Origin: Geobacter sp. SVR
Lineage (GTDB): Bacteria > Desulfobacterota > Desulfuromonadia > Geobacterales > Pseudopelobacteraceae
Assembly: GCF_016865365.1 (NCBI RefSeq)
Contig: NZ_AP024469.1
Location: forward strand, 2,262,501 to 2,326,500
Length of the DNA stretch: 64,000 nt
Direction of reading: 5' to 3'
The translations under genes were made by a program, and so were the position numbers. Below the pieces are notes generated by a model. It had not been told where the DNA came from and searched no databases. It saw nothing but the letters and a program-made list of their open reading frames with translations. Every line of letters starts with the position of its first letter. Positions within the stretch are counted from its first letter, which is position 1. Positions 19,068-27,313 of this stretch are shown here, in pieces.

Positions 19068-19952
19068 GTGACATTGAAACAGCTCGAAGTATTTCTTGCC
19101 GTTGCCGAGACCCGCAGTTTCTCTAAGGGGGCGGAACGGTCCTGCATTACGCAATCCACTGCCAGCCAGCATATCCTTGCCCTTGAGGACGAATTGCAGA
19201 TCAGGCTTTTCGACCGCGGCCGGGGAGGGGTCCATCTGACCGAAGCGGGCAAGCTGTTTTTCGAGCGGGCCGACAGAATCCTGGCTGAGTGCGAAAACTC
19301 CCGGCTGGCGATCAGTCGGTTTCGCGGCATGGAGGATGTGGTGCTGAAAGTCGGAGCCAGCAACATTCCCGCAACCTGTCTGATACCGGGTATGCTGAGC
19401 CGCTTCCAGGAGGCCTGCCCCCGGGTTCGCCTGGAGGTGATGCAGGGGGACAGCCGCTGGGTTGCGCGTCAACTTGTCGAGGAGACCATCGAGCTCGGTT
19501 TTACTGGTGCGCGATCCGATGACGAGCGACTTCAGTTCGAACCGATAGGGGAGGATTCCGTCATATGTGCCGTTTCGCCTTGTATGGCGGAGTCTGCCGG
19601 CTATGGCCTGAGCCAGTCGGAACTGTGTCAGGTACCGTTGGTTGTACGGGAACAGGGATCCGGAACACAGCAGGCGGTATATGAAGCGCTGGCCGATGCC
19701 GGCATCCGGCGCGAAGCGTTGCGGACAGTTGCCGTGCTCGGCAGCAACGAGGCTGTCAGGCGGGCTGCTCTGAACGGTACCGGCTACGCTTTTGTATCCA
19801 GCATCTCGGTTGCCGAAGATATTGCCAGAGGAGTGCTGGTTACGGTCACCATCCCAGGGCTTTCCATTACCAGAAAATTCTACGCAGCGCGCCGCGCCGG
19901 CAGGGAACTGTCGCCTGCCGCTGCAGCACTCTGGCAGTTGATGCTGGCATAG
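19068..19952 (+). CDS. LysR-family transcriptional regulator
   Basis: DNA-binding regulator of 294 residues. The N-terminal winged helix-turn-helix starts MTLKQLEVFLAVAETRSFS and includes the SQHI/LEDEL stretch; the rest is a LysR substrate-binding domain. Two GTG codons (19059, 19068) are possible; 19068 is preferred because GAAGGTG lies 6 nt before it and the family usually begins this way. The only plus-strand neighbour is the dsrE-like gene 116 bp downstream, which shares a sequence motif in its promoter and is a likely target. Its ligand is unknown. Confidence 0.93.
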   Translation: MTLKQLEVFLAVAETRSFSKGAERSCITQSTASQHILALEDELQIRLFDRGRGGVHLTEAGKLFFERADRILAECENSRLAISRFRGMEDVVLKVGASNIPATCLIPGMLSRFQEACPRVRLEVMQGDSRWVARQLVEETIELGFTGARSDDERLQFEPIGEDSVICAVSPCMAESAGYGLSQSELCQVPLVVREQGSGTQQAVYEALADAGIRREALRTVAVLGSNEAVRRAALNGTGYAFVSSISVAEDIARGVLVTVTIPGLSITRKFYAARRAGRELSPAAAALWQLMLA

Positions 19953-19971
19953 ATAAAGGTTAGCGGAAATA

Positions 19972-19984
19972 TCGATAGAAATGT
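19972..19984 (+). promoter_or_regulatory. Candidate LysR-type operator, copy 2
   Basis: TCGATAGAAATGT, closely matching the minus-strand motif at 19032-19044. A TCGATA on the opposite side (19994-19999) makes it part of an imperfect dyad that ends 8 bp before the dsrE -35 box, the place where LysR activators usually bind. Confidence 0.42.
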
Positions 19985-20007
19985 TTTTTTGATTCGATAC
20001 TACCAAT

Positions 20008-20035
20008 TTGACTGCAGTTGACATTGCTGTAGACT
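20008..20035 (+). promoter_or_regulatory. Candidate promoter of the dsrE-like gene
   Basis: -35 TTGACT (20008-20013), a 16-bp spacer and -10 TAGACT (20030-20035), about 34 bp before the ATG. Confidence 0.5.
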
Positions 20036-20068
20036 TACCGGGTCGGTATCTCATGAGGAGGAGATCTA

Positions 20069-20545
20069 ATGACGGATATCACTCGGGAGGATTTTATCAA
20101 GACAATGGGAGTCGGGCTCGGAGCTGCCGTCCTCGGTGGGATGACGGCCATTCCCGGTCAGGCGGCCCAGGGGGAAGCGAAAAAGTACATCGTGACCGTT
20201 ACCAGCGGCGGCAATAATCCCAATCGGGCCATTCTGGCGCTCTTGATGGCCTGGACGGCTCTTGACAAGGGTTATGGTTCTGTCCATGTCTGGATGACCC
20301 TGGAAGGGGCCGAACTGGCTGTAAAGGGCAAGGCTGAAAGGATTGAATCCCCGATCTTCAAAAAATTCGGCAGCGCCGCAGAACTGATGCAGAAACTTAA
20401 AGGCAAGGGGGCAACCTTCGGTGTCTGTCCCCCCTGTGCCGAATACGCGGGGGCTGTTGGCGCAGAAAAATTCGATTTCATCGAAAAACAGGGAGCCGAC
20501 TGGCTGATGAAGAATGCTGCCGAGGCTGTGGTTGCCTGGATGTAA
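20069..20545 (+). CDS. DsrE-family protein with N-terminal signal-like segment
   Basis: 158-residue protein. Residues 36-158 form a DsrE/DsrF-like fold, a family that carries or relays sulfur; it has C120 and C123 in a GVCPPCAEY motif, probably the active cysteines. Residues 4-35 look like an export signal: TREDFIK, then a Gly/Ala-rich hydrophobic stretch and AxA-like QAA. The motif resembles a Tat signal (TRRxFLK) but has Arg-Glu instead of Arg-Arg, so the route is unclear. An AGGAGGAG site precedes the ATG. It follows a LysR gene and ends at a strong hairpin. Confidence 0.85.
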   Translation: MTDITREDFIKTMGVGLGAAVLGGMTAIPGQAAQGEAKKYIVTVTSGGNNPNRAILALLMAWTALDKGYGSVHVWMTLEGAELAVKGKAERIESPIFKKFGSAAELMQKLKGKGATFGVCPPCAEYAGAVGAEKFDFIEKQGADWLMKNAAEAVVAWM

Positions 20546-20577
20546 TTACCGTACCGTTTATCACTGGCGCCGTTATC

Positions 20578-20613
20578 AACCGGGGCATGGGATGAAATTC
20601 CCATGCCCCGGTT
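20578..20613. terminator. Strong hairpin after the dsrE-like gene
   Basis: Perfect 15-bp stem AACCGGGGCATGGGA (20578-20592) and TCCCATGCCCCGGTT (20599-20613), 6-nt loop. The T-run after it is short (TTGGTTT), so efficiency is uncertain. Confidence 0.65.
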
Positions 20614-20740
20614 GGTTTCCGGCTGTGCTTTTCGTATTGCATCAATAGTCGAAGACAATGGCATTGACCTGTGCAGCAATGCGGATCATGCTGCAGTTCT
20701 GTCGCGCAATTGCCGATAGGTATGAAAGGAGGTCACGGCC

Positions 20741-21490
20741 ATGGAACTATCCCGCATTGTACAGCAGTATGCTCCTGCCTTGAACCAGTCCGAACGTGGC
20801 CTGGTTTCCGCTTTGGACGACGCCCCCTCGTCGGTTGCGGCAGAGCGTTACGAGCAGCAGATAAAGGCGCTGGCCGATGCCCGCACCATCATCAAACAGA
20901 TGCCGGACAAGAAAAGCGCCGACCGCCAGAACAAGGCCGAAAAGATCCGGATGCTCAAGGAACGTCTGAAGATGCTGAAACAGATGATTCCGTTCATGAG
21001 TCCTGCGGCTGCCAAGTCGCTGAAGGCTGAACTGCAACAAATCGCCGCCCAGTTGTCGTCGCTGGCAGCGGATGGCAGCGGCGGCACCGGCGGCACCGGC
21101 GAGCTTGTCACGGGAGTTTCGGGAGATTCCGGTACCATGACGGCGGTCGCGCAAACCGGCGCATCCGAGGCGGCAGATGCCGGAGAGGGTGCAGCTGTCG
21201 AAGACGCCCCCGCGGGTGAAGATGCCGCTGTGGACGATGACGGACAGCAGCCGGAAGAGACTGCCGGTGAGACCGGCAACGGCGAACCGGCCAGAACAGC
21301 GGGCGGAAGCCGTCAGATGCAGGAGGAGATGGAAGAGTTGAAGCGGCTGTACCGCTCGGTACGGAACATGGTGCAACGCAAGTTGCAGCAGGCCGGTGAT
21401 AAGGGCGGGCCGCTGCCAAACGGCCCACCCCCGCTTCAGGCCTACGCACCCCTGCCGGAAGCCGGCAGCACCGTCCGGATCAGGGCATAG
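20741..21490 (+). CDS. Uncharacterised coiled-coil / low-complexity protein
   Basis: 249 residues, family not recognised. Residues 1-110 are charged and helical with heptad-like KIRMLKERLKMLKQM; about 110-195 are a Gly/Ala/Thr/acidic linker with a GGTGGTG repeat; about 197-225 are helical again (MQEEMEELKRLYRSVRNM); the tail is Pro-rich. There is no signal peptide or membrane segment. A very strong AAAGGAGGTCA site precedes the ATG, which supports real translation. A small membrane protein gene follows on the same strand. Confidence 0.7.
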   Translation: MELSRIVQQYAPALNQSERGLVSALDDAPSSVAAERYEQQIKALADARTIIKQMPDKKSADRQNKAEKIRMLKERLKMLKQMIPFMSPAAAKSLKAELQQIAAQLSSLAADGSGGTGGTGELVTGVSGDSGTMTAVAQTGASEAADAGEGAAVEDAPAGEDAAVDDDGQQPEETAGETGNGEPARTAGGSRQMQEEMEELKRLYRSVRNMVQRKLQQAGDKGGPLPNGPPPLQAYAPLPEAGSTVRIRA

Positions 21491-21627
21491 CATCTGCTCA
21501 CTGGCGGATGGGGCACCGCTGACGGCCCTCTTCGGCCGCTTCGTGGCGCGGGAAAGCCCGAATTTCTTCCCTTGGCAAAGCCGTAACCGCGGTGATAGAG
21601 TGGGCAGAAAATGACGGCGAGGAAACC

Positions 21628-21816
21628 ATGAACGAATTGATCTTCATGCTGCTGTTTTTCGGAACCCCCGGCATCATTGGTTTCGTAATGGCAAAAAGGC
21701 GGGGCAAGAATCCGTTTTTGTGGGGTGTGCTGTGCGGGGTACTGCCTTTTTTTCTGATGGTGCTCAAGATGCAGTTCAAACTGCTGGATAAGCCCAAAGG
21801 CCCCCAGTCTCCATGA
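21628..21816 (+). CDS. Small membrane protein
   Basis: 62 residues, family not recognised. Two hydrophobic segments (LIFMLLFFGTPGIIGFVMA and the WGVLCGVLPFFLMVL stretch) are joined by a basic KRRGKN loop, so it is likely a two-helix inner-membrane protein. ATG 21628 is preferred over the in-frame 21592 because of a GAGGAAA site just upstream. It is convergent with the GspE-like gene, 27 bp away. Confidence 0.65.
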   Translation: MNELIFMLLFFGTPGIIGFVMAKRRGKNPFLWGVLCGVLPFFLMVLKMQFKLLDKPKGPQSP

Positions 21817-21843
21817 GCGGCAACCTCCCGCCGCTTCCGGCAG

Positions 21844-24147
21844 TTATTTGATGCAGACCCTCCGCACTTCCTTCAAGTCGGTCAGGCCCTGCAGGCTTTT
21901 GAGAATGCCATCCTGTTTCAGGGTCGTCATTCCGTCCGCAACAGCCTGACGTCTGATCAATTCAATTTCCGCCTTGCGTTTGACGAGCGTCTTCATCGCC
22001 TCGGTCCCTTCCAGCAGTTCGTGCAGGCCAAGGCGCCCCTTGTAGCCCGATTCCCCGCATTTGGAACATCCGACCGCCCGATGCAGCCTGATCCCGCCCG
22101 GATCGATACCGGTGTTCCTGAATTCTTCGACGCCATATTCCGTGATCAGCTCTTCCAGCTCGGCCTTCTCCGGTATGTACTCACGTTTGCAGGCAGTGCA
22201 GAGCCGGCGGGCCAGCCGCTGGGCCAGGATACAGAGGATCGCGTCTGAAAAGCTGAAAGGGTCCAGGTCCATGTCCAGCAGCCGGGTGACGGTTTCGGGA
22301 GCCGAGTTGGTGTGCAGCGTTGAAAAGACCAGATGACCGGTGAGTGAGGCTTCTACGCCGATCTCGGCCGTCTCCCGGTCACGCATCTCGCCTACCATGA
22401 TTACATCGGGATCTGCCCGCAGAAAGGAGCGCAGGGCCGCGGCAAAGGTGAAGCCGATCCGGGGATGTACCTGTACCTGACGCAATCCGCGCTGGGTGAT
22501 CTCCACCGGATCCTCAGCAGTCCAGATCTTTGTCTCCGGGGTATTGATGACCGATATGGCCGAATGAAGCGTGGTGGTTTTGCCGGAACCGGTTGGACCG
22601 ACCACCAGAATCAGGCCGTAGGGCTGATTGATGCAAGCTTCAAGAACGCGGGCATTGCGCCCGGTCAGCCCCAGTTTGTCGAACGGGAGCGCCTCGCCCG
22701 ATGCCAGCACCCGCATGACCACATCCTCCAGCTGACCGGCGGTGGGTACCGTGGCTACCCGCAGTTCAACATCGAGCGGTCCGAACTTCTTGAAATCGAT
22801 TTTGCCGTCCTGGGGTTTGCGGCGTTCGGATATGTCCAGCCCGCACATGATCTTGATGCGCGAGGGCAGGGCATACTTGTACTTGTAAGGGATGTACTGA
22901 TAGACCTTGCAGCGTCCATCGATGCGCATCCTCACACGCACGTCCTCCCTGCCGGGAAACGGTTCGATGTGGATATCCGAGACACGGTTGTGGACCGCGT
23001 CCATAATGATCTTGTTGACCAGTTGAACGATGACGCTGTCCTGTTCCGATACCTTCTGTGATTCCGATTCCATTTCCGGTTCATCGCCGGCATCCAGTTT
23101 GTTGAGCAGATCGTTGATGCTGCTGCCAGTCCCCGCTGCCCCCTGGTATCGGTAAAACAGGTTGATATAGCTCTGTATATCGTCCCGGAATGCGCCGATA
23201 TAACTGATCCGCTTATATTCAGGGTATACGAACTTGATCGTATCCTGGCGGCCGAGGTCGGTAGGGTCTTCCATGATGACGTGCAGGATGCCGTTTTCGA
23301 TCCGGTAGGGCATCCACAGCTCTTTGACCAGCCGCTCAGGTTTGACCCGTTTGAGCAGATTGTCCTCCAGCGGAGGCGATGCAGGGTCGTAAACGACGAA
23401 TTCGGTGCCGAAATAAAAGGAGAGGTTTTTGGCCATATCCTCCCGGGAAACGCCGAATTCGCGCATCAGCACGGAATCCGTCCCGGTCTTGGCGGTTTCT
23501 GGGTTGGCCGCCGCTTTCTCCAAGGTCCTGTCATCCACCAGGTTTTTGTCCAGCAGGTAATTGTAGCGGGCTTTCTGGCGGGCAACTTTGGTGGTCACCG
23601 AGAGGCGGTAGATGTTGTGGACGGCAATGGAAAGCGAGGTGGCCAGTTCCGTTGCATAGCTGATATCGGTGTCGTTGAAGAAGGAGCCGTCATTCTTGTT
23701 GATGATCTGGATAACCCCGATCAGCATCTGCTGGAACTTCATCGGTACACACAGCACCTGTCTGGTGGTGAACCCGCTTTTTTTGTCCCAGCTGTCGTCG
23801 AATTTCAGATTGCTGCCGATCATCCTGAGTTCGTGAAGATCGTAGGCGTTTTTGACGTTTACCACCGTGCCGGTGGTGGCGCAGTAGCCGGAAAGGCTGG
23901 TGTCGCTGATCGGCACCACGATCTGCCGCACCTCCGGTCCGGTCTTGACCTTCGAGATCAGCAGGTTGCGCTGGTTGTCGGAAAGATAGATCGTGATCCG
24001 CTCGGCACGGAAAAGAGGGGCGATGCTGTCCTTGATGGTGATCAGAATGGTATTGAGGTTGTCAGCGGAATGGATTTCGTTGATCTTGTCCATCAGCCGT
24101 TTACGATATTCGAGCTGCTGTCTGAGAATATCCGTTTCCTGAGCCAT
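21844..24147 (-). CDS. GspE/PilB-type ATPase with N-terminal GAF domain
   Basis: 767-residue relative of the ATPases that power type II secretion or type IV pili. About 20-175 is a GAF domain; then a GspE/MshE-type N-terminal domain (about 195-320); then the T2SSE ATPase with GPTGSGKTTT (Walker A), the Asp-box DPDVIMVGEMRD and the TGHLVFSTLHTN segment. A four-Cys zinc module (CTACKRE and CSKCGESG) near the C-terminus is typical of GspE. The GAF replaces the usual lead domain, so the motor may be tuned by a ligand. No pilin or secretin gene is adjacent. Confidence 0.9.
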   Translation of the reverse strand: MAQETDILRQQLEYRKRLMDKINEIHSADNLNTILITIKDSIAPLFRAERITIYLSDNQRNLLISKVKTGPEVRQIVVPISDTSLSGYCATTGTVVNVKNAYDLHELRMIGSNLKFDDSWDKKSGFTTRQVLCVPMKFQQMLIGVIQIINKNDGSFFNDTDISYATELATSLSIAVHNIYRLSVTTKVARQKARYNYLLDKNLVDDRTLEKAAANPETAKTGTDSVLMREFGVSREDMAKNLSFYFGTEFVVYDPASPPLEDNLLKRVKPERLVKELWMPYRIENGILHVIMEDPTDLGRQDTIKFVYPEYKRISYIGAFRDDIQSYINLFYRYQGAAGTGSSINDLLNKLDAGDEPEMESESQKVSEQDSVIVQLVNKIIMDAVHNRVSDIHIEPFPGREDVRVRMRIDGRCKVYQYIPYKYKYALPSRIKIMCGLDISERRKPQDGKIDFKKFGPLDVELRVATVPTAGQLEDVVMRVLASGEALPFDKLGLTGRNARVLEACINQPYGLILVVGPTGSGKTTTLHSAISVINTPETKIWTAEDPVEITQRGLRQVQVHPRIGFTFAAALRSFLRADPDVIMVGEMRDRETAEIGVEASLTGHLVFSTLHTNSAPETVTRLLDMDLDPFSFSDAILCILAQRLARRLCTACKREYIPEKAELEELITEYGVEEFRNTGIDPGGIRLHRAVGCSKCGESGYKGRLGLHELLEGTEAMKTLVKRKAEIELIRRQAVADGMTTLKQDGILKSLQGLTDLKEVRRVCIK

Positions 24148-24469
24148 GGCACGTCCCCGTTACCCGAAGTAATCAGAAAAGTTTCGACAGATTAGCAGAT
24201 TTGGACCAATTAACAAGTGCAAATGAGTGTGCCGGGCCGGGATTCCGCGTGAAACGGACGCAATTAGTGCCCGGAATCGATGATTTTTTCAGCCCTCGGG
24301 CTGCGACGGTGTTTACATCTGCCCGGAGCAGATGGTAATCTGAAGCCCTAGCCCTACGGCGAATACCACCGCTTCGCTGAAGCGCTGCACAGAGAGATGA
24401 TTCCGGAAAACCTCTTCGGACGGATAGCATACAGGGCGAAAAAACAAACTGAAATGAAAGGTATAAAAA
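24148..24469. other. Divergent intergenic region between the gspE-like gene and the M42 peptidase gene
   Basis: 322 bp without a convincing gene. It holds a minus-strand promoter candidate and a short palindrome CAGCCCTCGGGCTG near 24292. I see no riboswitch consensus or tRNA. Confidence 0.45.
24189..24216 (-). promoter_or_regulatory. Candidate promoter of the GAF-gspE gene
   Basis: On the minus strand: -35 TTGTTA (24216-24211), 16-bp spacer, -10 TAATCT (24194-24189), about 35 nt before the start. Confidence 0.4.
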
Positions 24470-25543
24470 ATGCGGAAAGAGTCATTGAAATTTCTGGAAA
24501 AACTGCTTGATGCTCCCAGCCCTTCCGGTTACGAACAGCCGGCTCAGCGGGTCTTCCGTGAGTATGTCACTCCTTTCTGCGATGAAGTCACCACCGATGT
24601 CATGGGCAATGTCTTTGCGCGTGTTGCGGGCAAGGGCAAAAACCTGCCGCGGGTAATGGTGGTGGGGCATACCGACGAGATCGGGCTGCAGGTCAAGTAC
24701 ATCGATGACAAGGGTTTTCTGTTTTTTGCCGCCGTGGGAGGGGTGGATGCCCATCTTACCCCCGGCAAACGGGTTGCCATTCACACAGCTACCGGCCCCC
24801 TGGCAGGGGTGATCGGCAAAAAACCGATTCACCTGATGGATGCCAAGGACCGGGAAACGGTGGTCAAGTTGGAATCCCAGTACATCGACATCGGTGCCAC
24901 GGATAAAAAGGAAGCCCAAAAACTGGTCAGGGTCGGAGATGCTGTCACGTTCGAAAGTTCCTTTACCCGTTTGCACGGCGACCGGGTGGCTTCGCGCGGT
25001 TTTGACGACAAAGCGGGGTGTTTCATCGTGGCCGAGGTGCTGCGCCTGGTGAAGGGGAGCGGGAAAAAGCTGAACGTCGATCTGTACGGCGTTTCCTCCG
25101 TGCAGGAGGAGATTGGTCTGCGCGGCGGCACCACCAGCAGTTACAGCGTCAACCCCGATGTGGGCATTTGCGTGGAGGTGGATTTTGCCACGGATCAGCC
25201 GGATGTCGAAAAGAAGCACAACGGAGAGGTGGCGCTCGGCAAGGGACCGATTCTTCCCCGGGGCGCAAACATCAATCCCCGGTTGTTCGACCTGCTGAAT
25301 ACCACTGCCGAACGCGAGAAAATAGCTGTGCAGCATACCGCCATTCCGCGTGCCACCGGAACCGATGCCAACGTGATGCAGATCACCAGGGGAGGGGTCG
25401 CTACGGCGCTGGTCAAGATTCCTCTTCGCTATATGCATACTCCGGTGGAAACCATTTCACTGGCCGACCTGGAAAATGCCGCCCGTTTGATCGCGGCAGC
25501 TCTGGAGCAGATCTTGTCGCGCGAAGAATTCATTCCGCAGTAG
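24470..25543 (+). CDS. M42-family aminopeptidase / glutamyl aminopeptidase-like
   Basis: Di-metal peptidase of 357 residues, related to FrvX/YsdC/TET aminopeptidases that trim short peptides in large cytoplasmic complexes. Visible ligands and catalytic residues include VVGHTDEIGL (His and Asp), RGFDDKAG (bridging Asp), VQEEIGLRGG (Glu pair), EVDFATD and the late His in RYMHTPVE. The full length fits the family. An AAAGG site precedes ATG 24470. It stands alone, upstream of guaB. Confidence 0.93.
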   Translation: MRKESLKFLEKLLDAPSPSGYEQPAQRVFREYVTPFCDEVTTDVMGNVFARVAGKGKNLPRVMVVGHTDEIGLQVKYIDDKGFLFFAAVGGVDAHLTPGKRVAIHTATGPLAGVIGKKPIHLMDAKDRETVVKLESQYIDIGATDKKEAQKLVRVGDAVTFESSFTRLHGDRVASRGFDDKAGCFIVAEVLRLVKGSGKKLNVDLYGVSSVQEEIGLRGGTTSSYSVNPDVGICVEVDFATDQPDVEKKHNGEVALGKGPILPRGANINPRLFDLLNTTAEREKIAVQHTAIPRATGTDANVMQITRGGVATALVKIPLRYMHTPVETISLADLENAARLIAAALEQILSREEFIPQ

Positions 25544-25644
25544 TCCGGAAAAGGAGCATGCCGGACCAGGCAGCAGTGAAAAGCCGGTGGCCTGCCGCGG
25601 CCGGAAAGGTGCTGGCAAAATTCCTTTTGTAAGTCCATTTTAAC

Positions 25645-25673
25645 TTGACTGGTCGGCGTCGCTGTACTAACTT
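25645..25673 (+). promoter_or_regulatory. Candidate guaB promoter
   Basis: -35 TTGACT (25645-25650), 17-bp spacer, -10 TAACTT (25668-25673), about 35 bp before the guaB ATG. Confidence 0.5.
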
Positions 25674-25707
25674 CTGAAAAATTATCCAGTTGCAAGGAGT
25701 TTGTAAA

Positions 25708-27177
25708 ATGCCCTACGAGAAGCTGCAGGAAGGTCTGACCTTTGACGATGTTCTCCTTGTACCGGCCCACTCGATGATTCTTCCGCGCGACGCCAACCTG
25801 GCTACCCGCCTCACCCGCAACATCCTGCTGAATATCCCGCTGTTAAGTGCCGCCATGGACACCGTCACCGAGGCACGCACCGCCATCTGCATGGCACGTG
25901 AGGGGGGTATCGGCATCATTCACAAGAACCTGTCGATCCAGGAACAGGCTTTCGAGGTGGACAAGGTCAAAAAGAGCGAGTCCGGGATGATCGTCGACCC
26001 GATCACCATGAGGCCCAACCAGAAGATCAGCGAAGCGCTGGACATCATGCAGCGCTACCGTATCTCCGGCGTACCGGTCACCAAGCCCAACGGCAAGCTG
26101 GTCGGCATTCTGACCAACCGCGACTTGCGTTTCGAGACCGACTACGAACTGCCCATCTCGGCCCGCATGACCAAACGCAACCTGGTGACCGTTGCGGTCG
26201 GCACCACCTTGGAACAGGCCCGTGAACACCTCAAGCACACCCGGGTCGAAAAACTTTTGGTGGTGGACGATGAACGCAACCTGAAAGGGTTGATCACCAT
26301 CAAGGACATCGAAAAGGTCAAAAAGTATCCCAACTCCTGCAAAGACAGTCTCGGGCGCCTGCGGGTCGGCGCTGCCGTGGGGCCCACGGCCGAGATGGAA
26401 GCTCGCATGGATGCCCTGATCAAGGCCGGGGTCGACGTGATCGTTATCGATACTGCACACGGCCATTCCCAAGGAGTGATCGATGCCGTGGCGCGTGCCA
26501 AGAGCACTTTCCCGAACTGTGAGATCATCGCCGGCAACATCGCCACGGCCGAGGCGGCCGAGGCCCTGATCAAGGCCAAGGTCGACGGCATCAAGGTCGG
26601 CATCGGTCCCGGATCGATCTGCACTACCCGTGTTGTTGCCGGGGTCGGGGTGCCGCAGATAACCGCCATTCACGAATGTTCCCGTATGGCCCACAAGCAT
26701 GGCATACCGGTGATCGCCGACGGCGGCGTCAAGTACTCGGGAGATCTGCCCAAGGCCATCACGGCCGGAGCCGACAGTATCATGATCGGCTCACTGTTTG
26801 CCGGAACCGAGGAATCTCCCGGGGACACCGTGCTCTACCAGGGGCGTACCTACAAGACCTATCGCGGCATGGGCTCCATCGGGGCCATGAAGGACGGCAG
26901 CAAGGACCGCTATTTCCAGTCCGAGGTCGGCGATGATGTCAAGCTGGTGCCGGAAGGGATCGAGGGGATGGTTCCGCTGCGCGGACCGCTGTCGGCCAAC
27001 ATCCACCAGTTGCTGGGGGGGCTGCGTTCCGGCATGGGCTACACCGGCTGCGCCACGATTCAGGAGTTGCAGGAAAAGGGGCGCTTCATTCGCATTACCG
27101 GCGCCGGCCTGAAAGAGTCCCATGTGCATGATGTGACGATCACCAAGGAAGCGCCGAACTATCGCGTAGGGAATTAG
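25708..27177 (+). CDS. guaB: Inosine-5'-monophosphate dehydrogenase
   Basis: Oxidises IMP to XMP with NAD, the committed step to GMP. The 489-residue protein has the TIM barrel split by two CBS domains (about 95-210). The catalytic loop [17 protein letters not shown] contains the active-site Cys and the flap carries the YRGMGS segment. Start ATG 25708 (MPYEKLQEG) has AAGGAG upstream; an in-frame TTG 18 bp earlier is less likely. guaA follows after a 136-bp spacer with a long inverted repeat. Confidence 0.97.
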   Translation: MPYEKLQEGLTFDDVLLVPAHSMILPRDANLATRLTRNILLNIPLLSAAMDTVTEARTAICMAREGGIGIIHKNLSIQEQAFEVDKVKKSESGMIVDPITMRPNQKISEALDIMQRYRISGVPVTKPNGKLVGILTNRDLRFETDYELPISARMTKRNLVTVAVGTTLEQAREHLKHTRVEKLLVVDDERNLKGLITIKDIEKVKKYPNSCKDSLGRLRVGAAVGPTAEMEARMDALIKAGVDVIVIDTAHGHSQGVIDAVARAKSTFPNCEIIAGNIATAEAAEALIKAKVDGIKVGIGPGSICTTRVVAGVGVPQITAIHECSRMAHKHGIPVIADGGVKYSGDLPKAITAGADSIMIGSLFAGTEESPGDTVLYQGRTYKTYRGMGSIGAMKDGSKDRYFQSEVGDDVKLVPEGIEGMVPLRGPLSANIHQLLGGLRSGMGYTGCATIQELQEKGRFIRITGAGLKESHVHDVTITKEAPNYRVGN

Positions 27178-27211
27178 AAAGATAGATTTAAACCACTGAA
27201 AATCGAGAGCA

Positions 27212-27299
27212 ATGGAACGCAGAAAAAGCCGGATCTTGGCGGATACCCGCGGATAAATATACCGAGTTGATGGAAATCCGCGTAAATCCGCCGTTCCAT
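27212..27299. repeat. Intergenic inverted repeat between guaB and guaA
   Basis: Outer arms ATGGAACG (27212-27219) and CGTTCCAT (27292-27299) are perfect. Inner arms at 27238-27254 and 27276-27292 pair at 14 of 17 positions and each contains two GCGGAT-type units (ATCCGC on the other strand). The repeated ATCCGC unit suggests a dispersed REP-like family, but only this copy was recognised in the window. Confidence 0.55.
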
Positions 27300-27313
27300 C
27301 ATGAAAGTTAACA

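Noticed and set aside
24482-25438. 318-codon frame opposite the M42 peptidase gene
   Set aside because: Shadow of a gene with clear metal-binding motifs on the plus strand.
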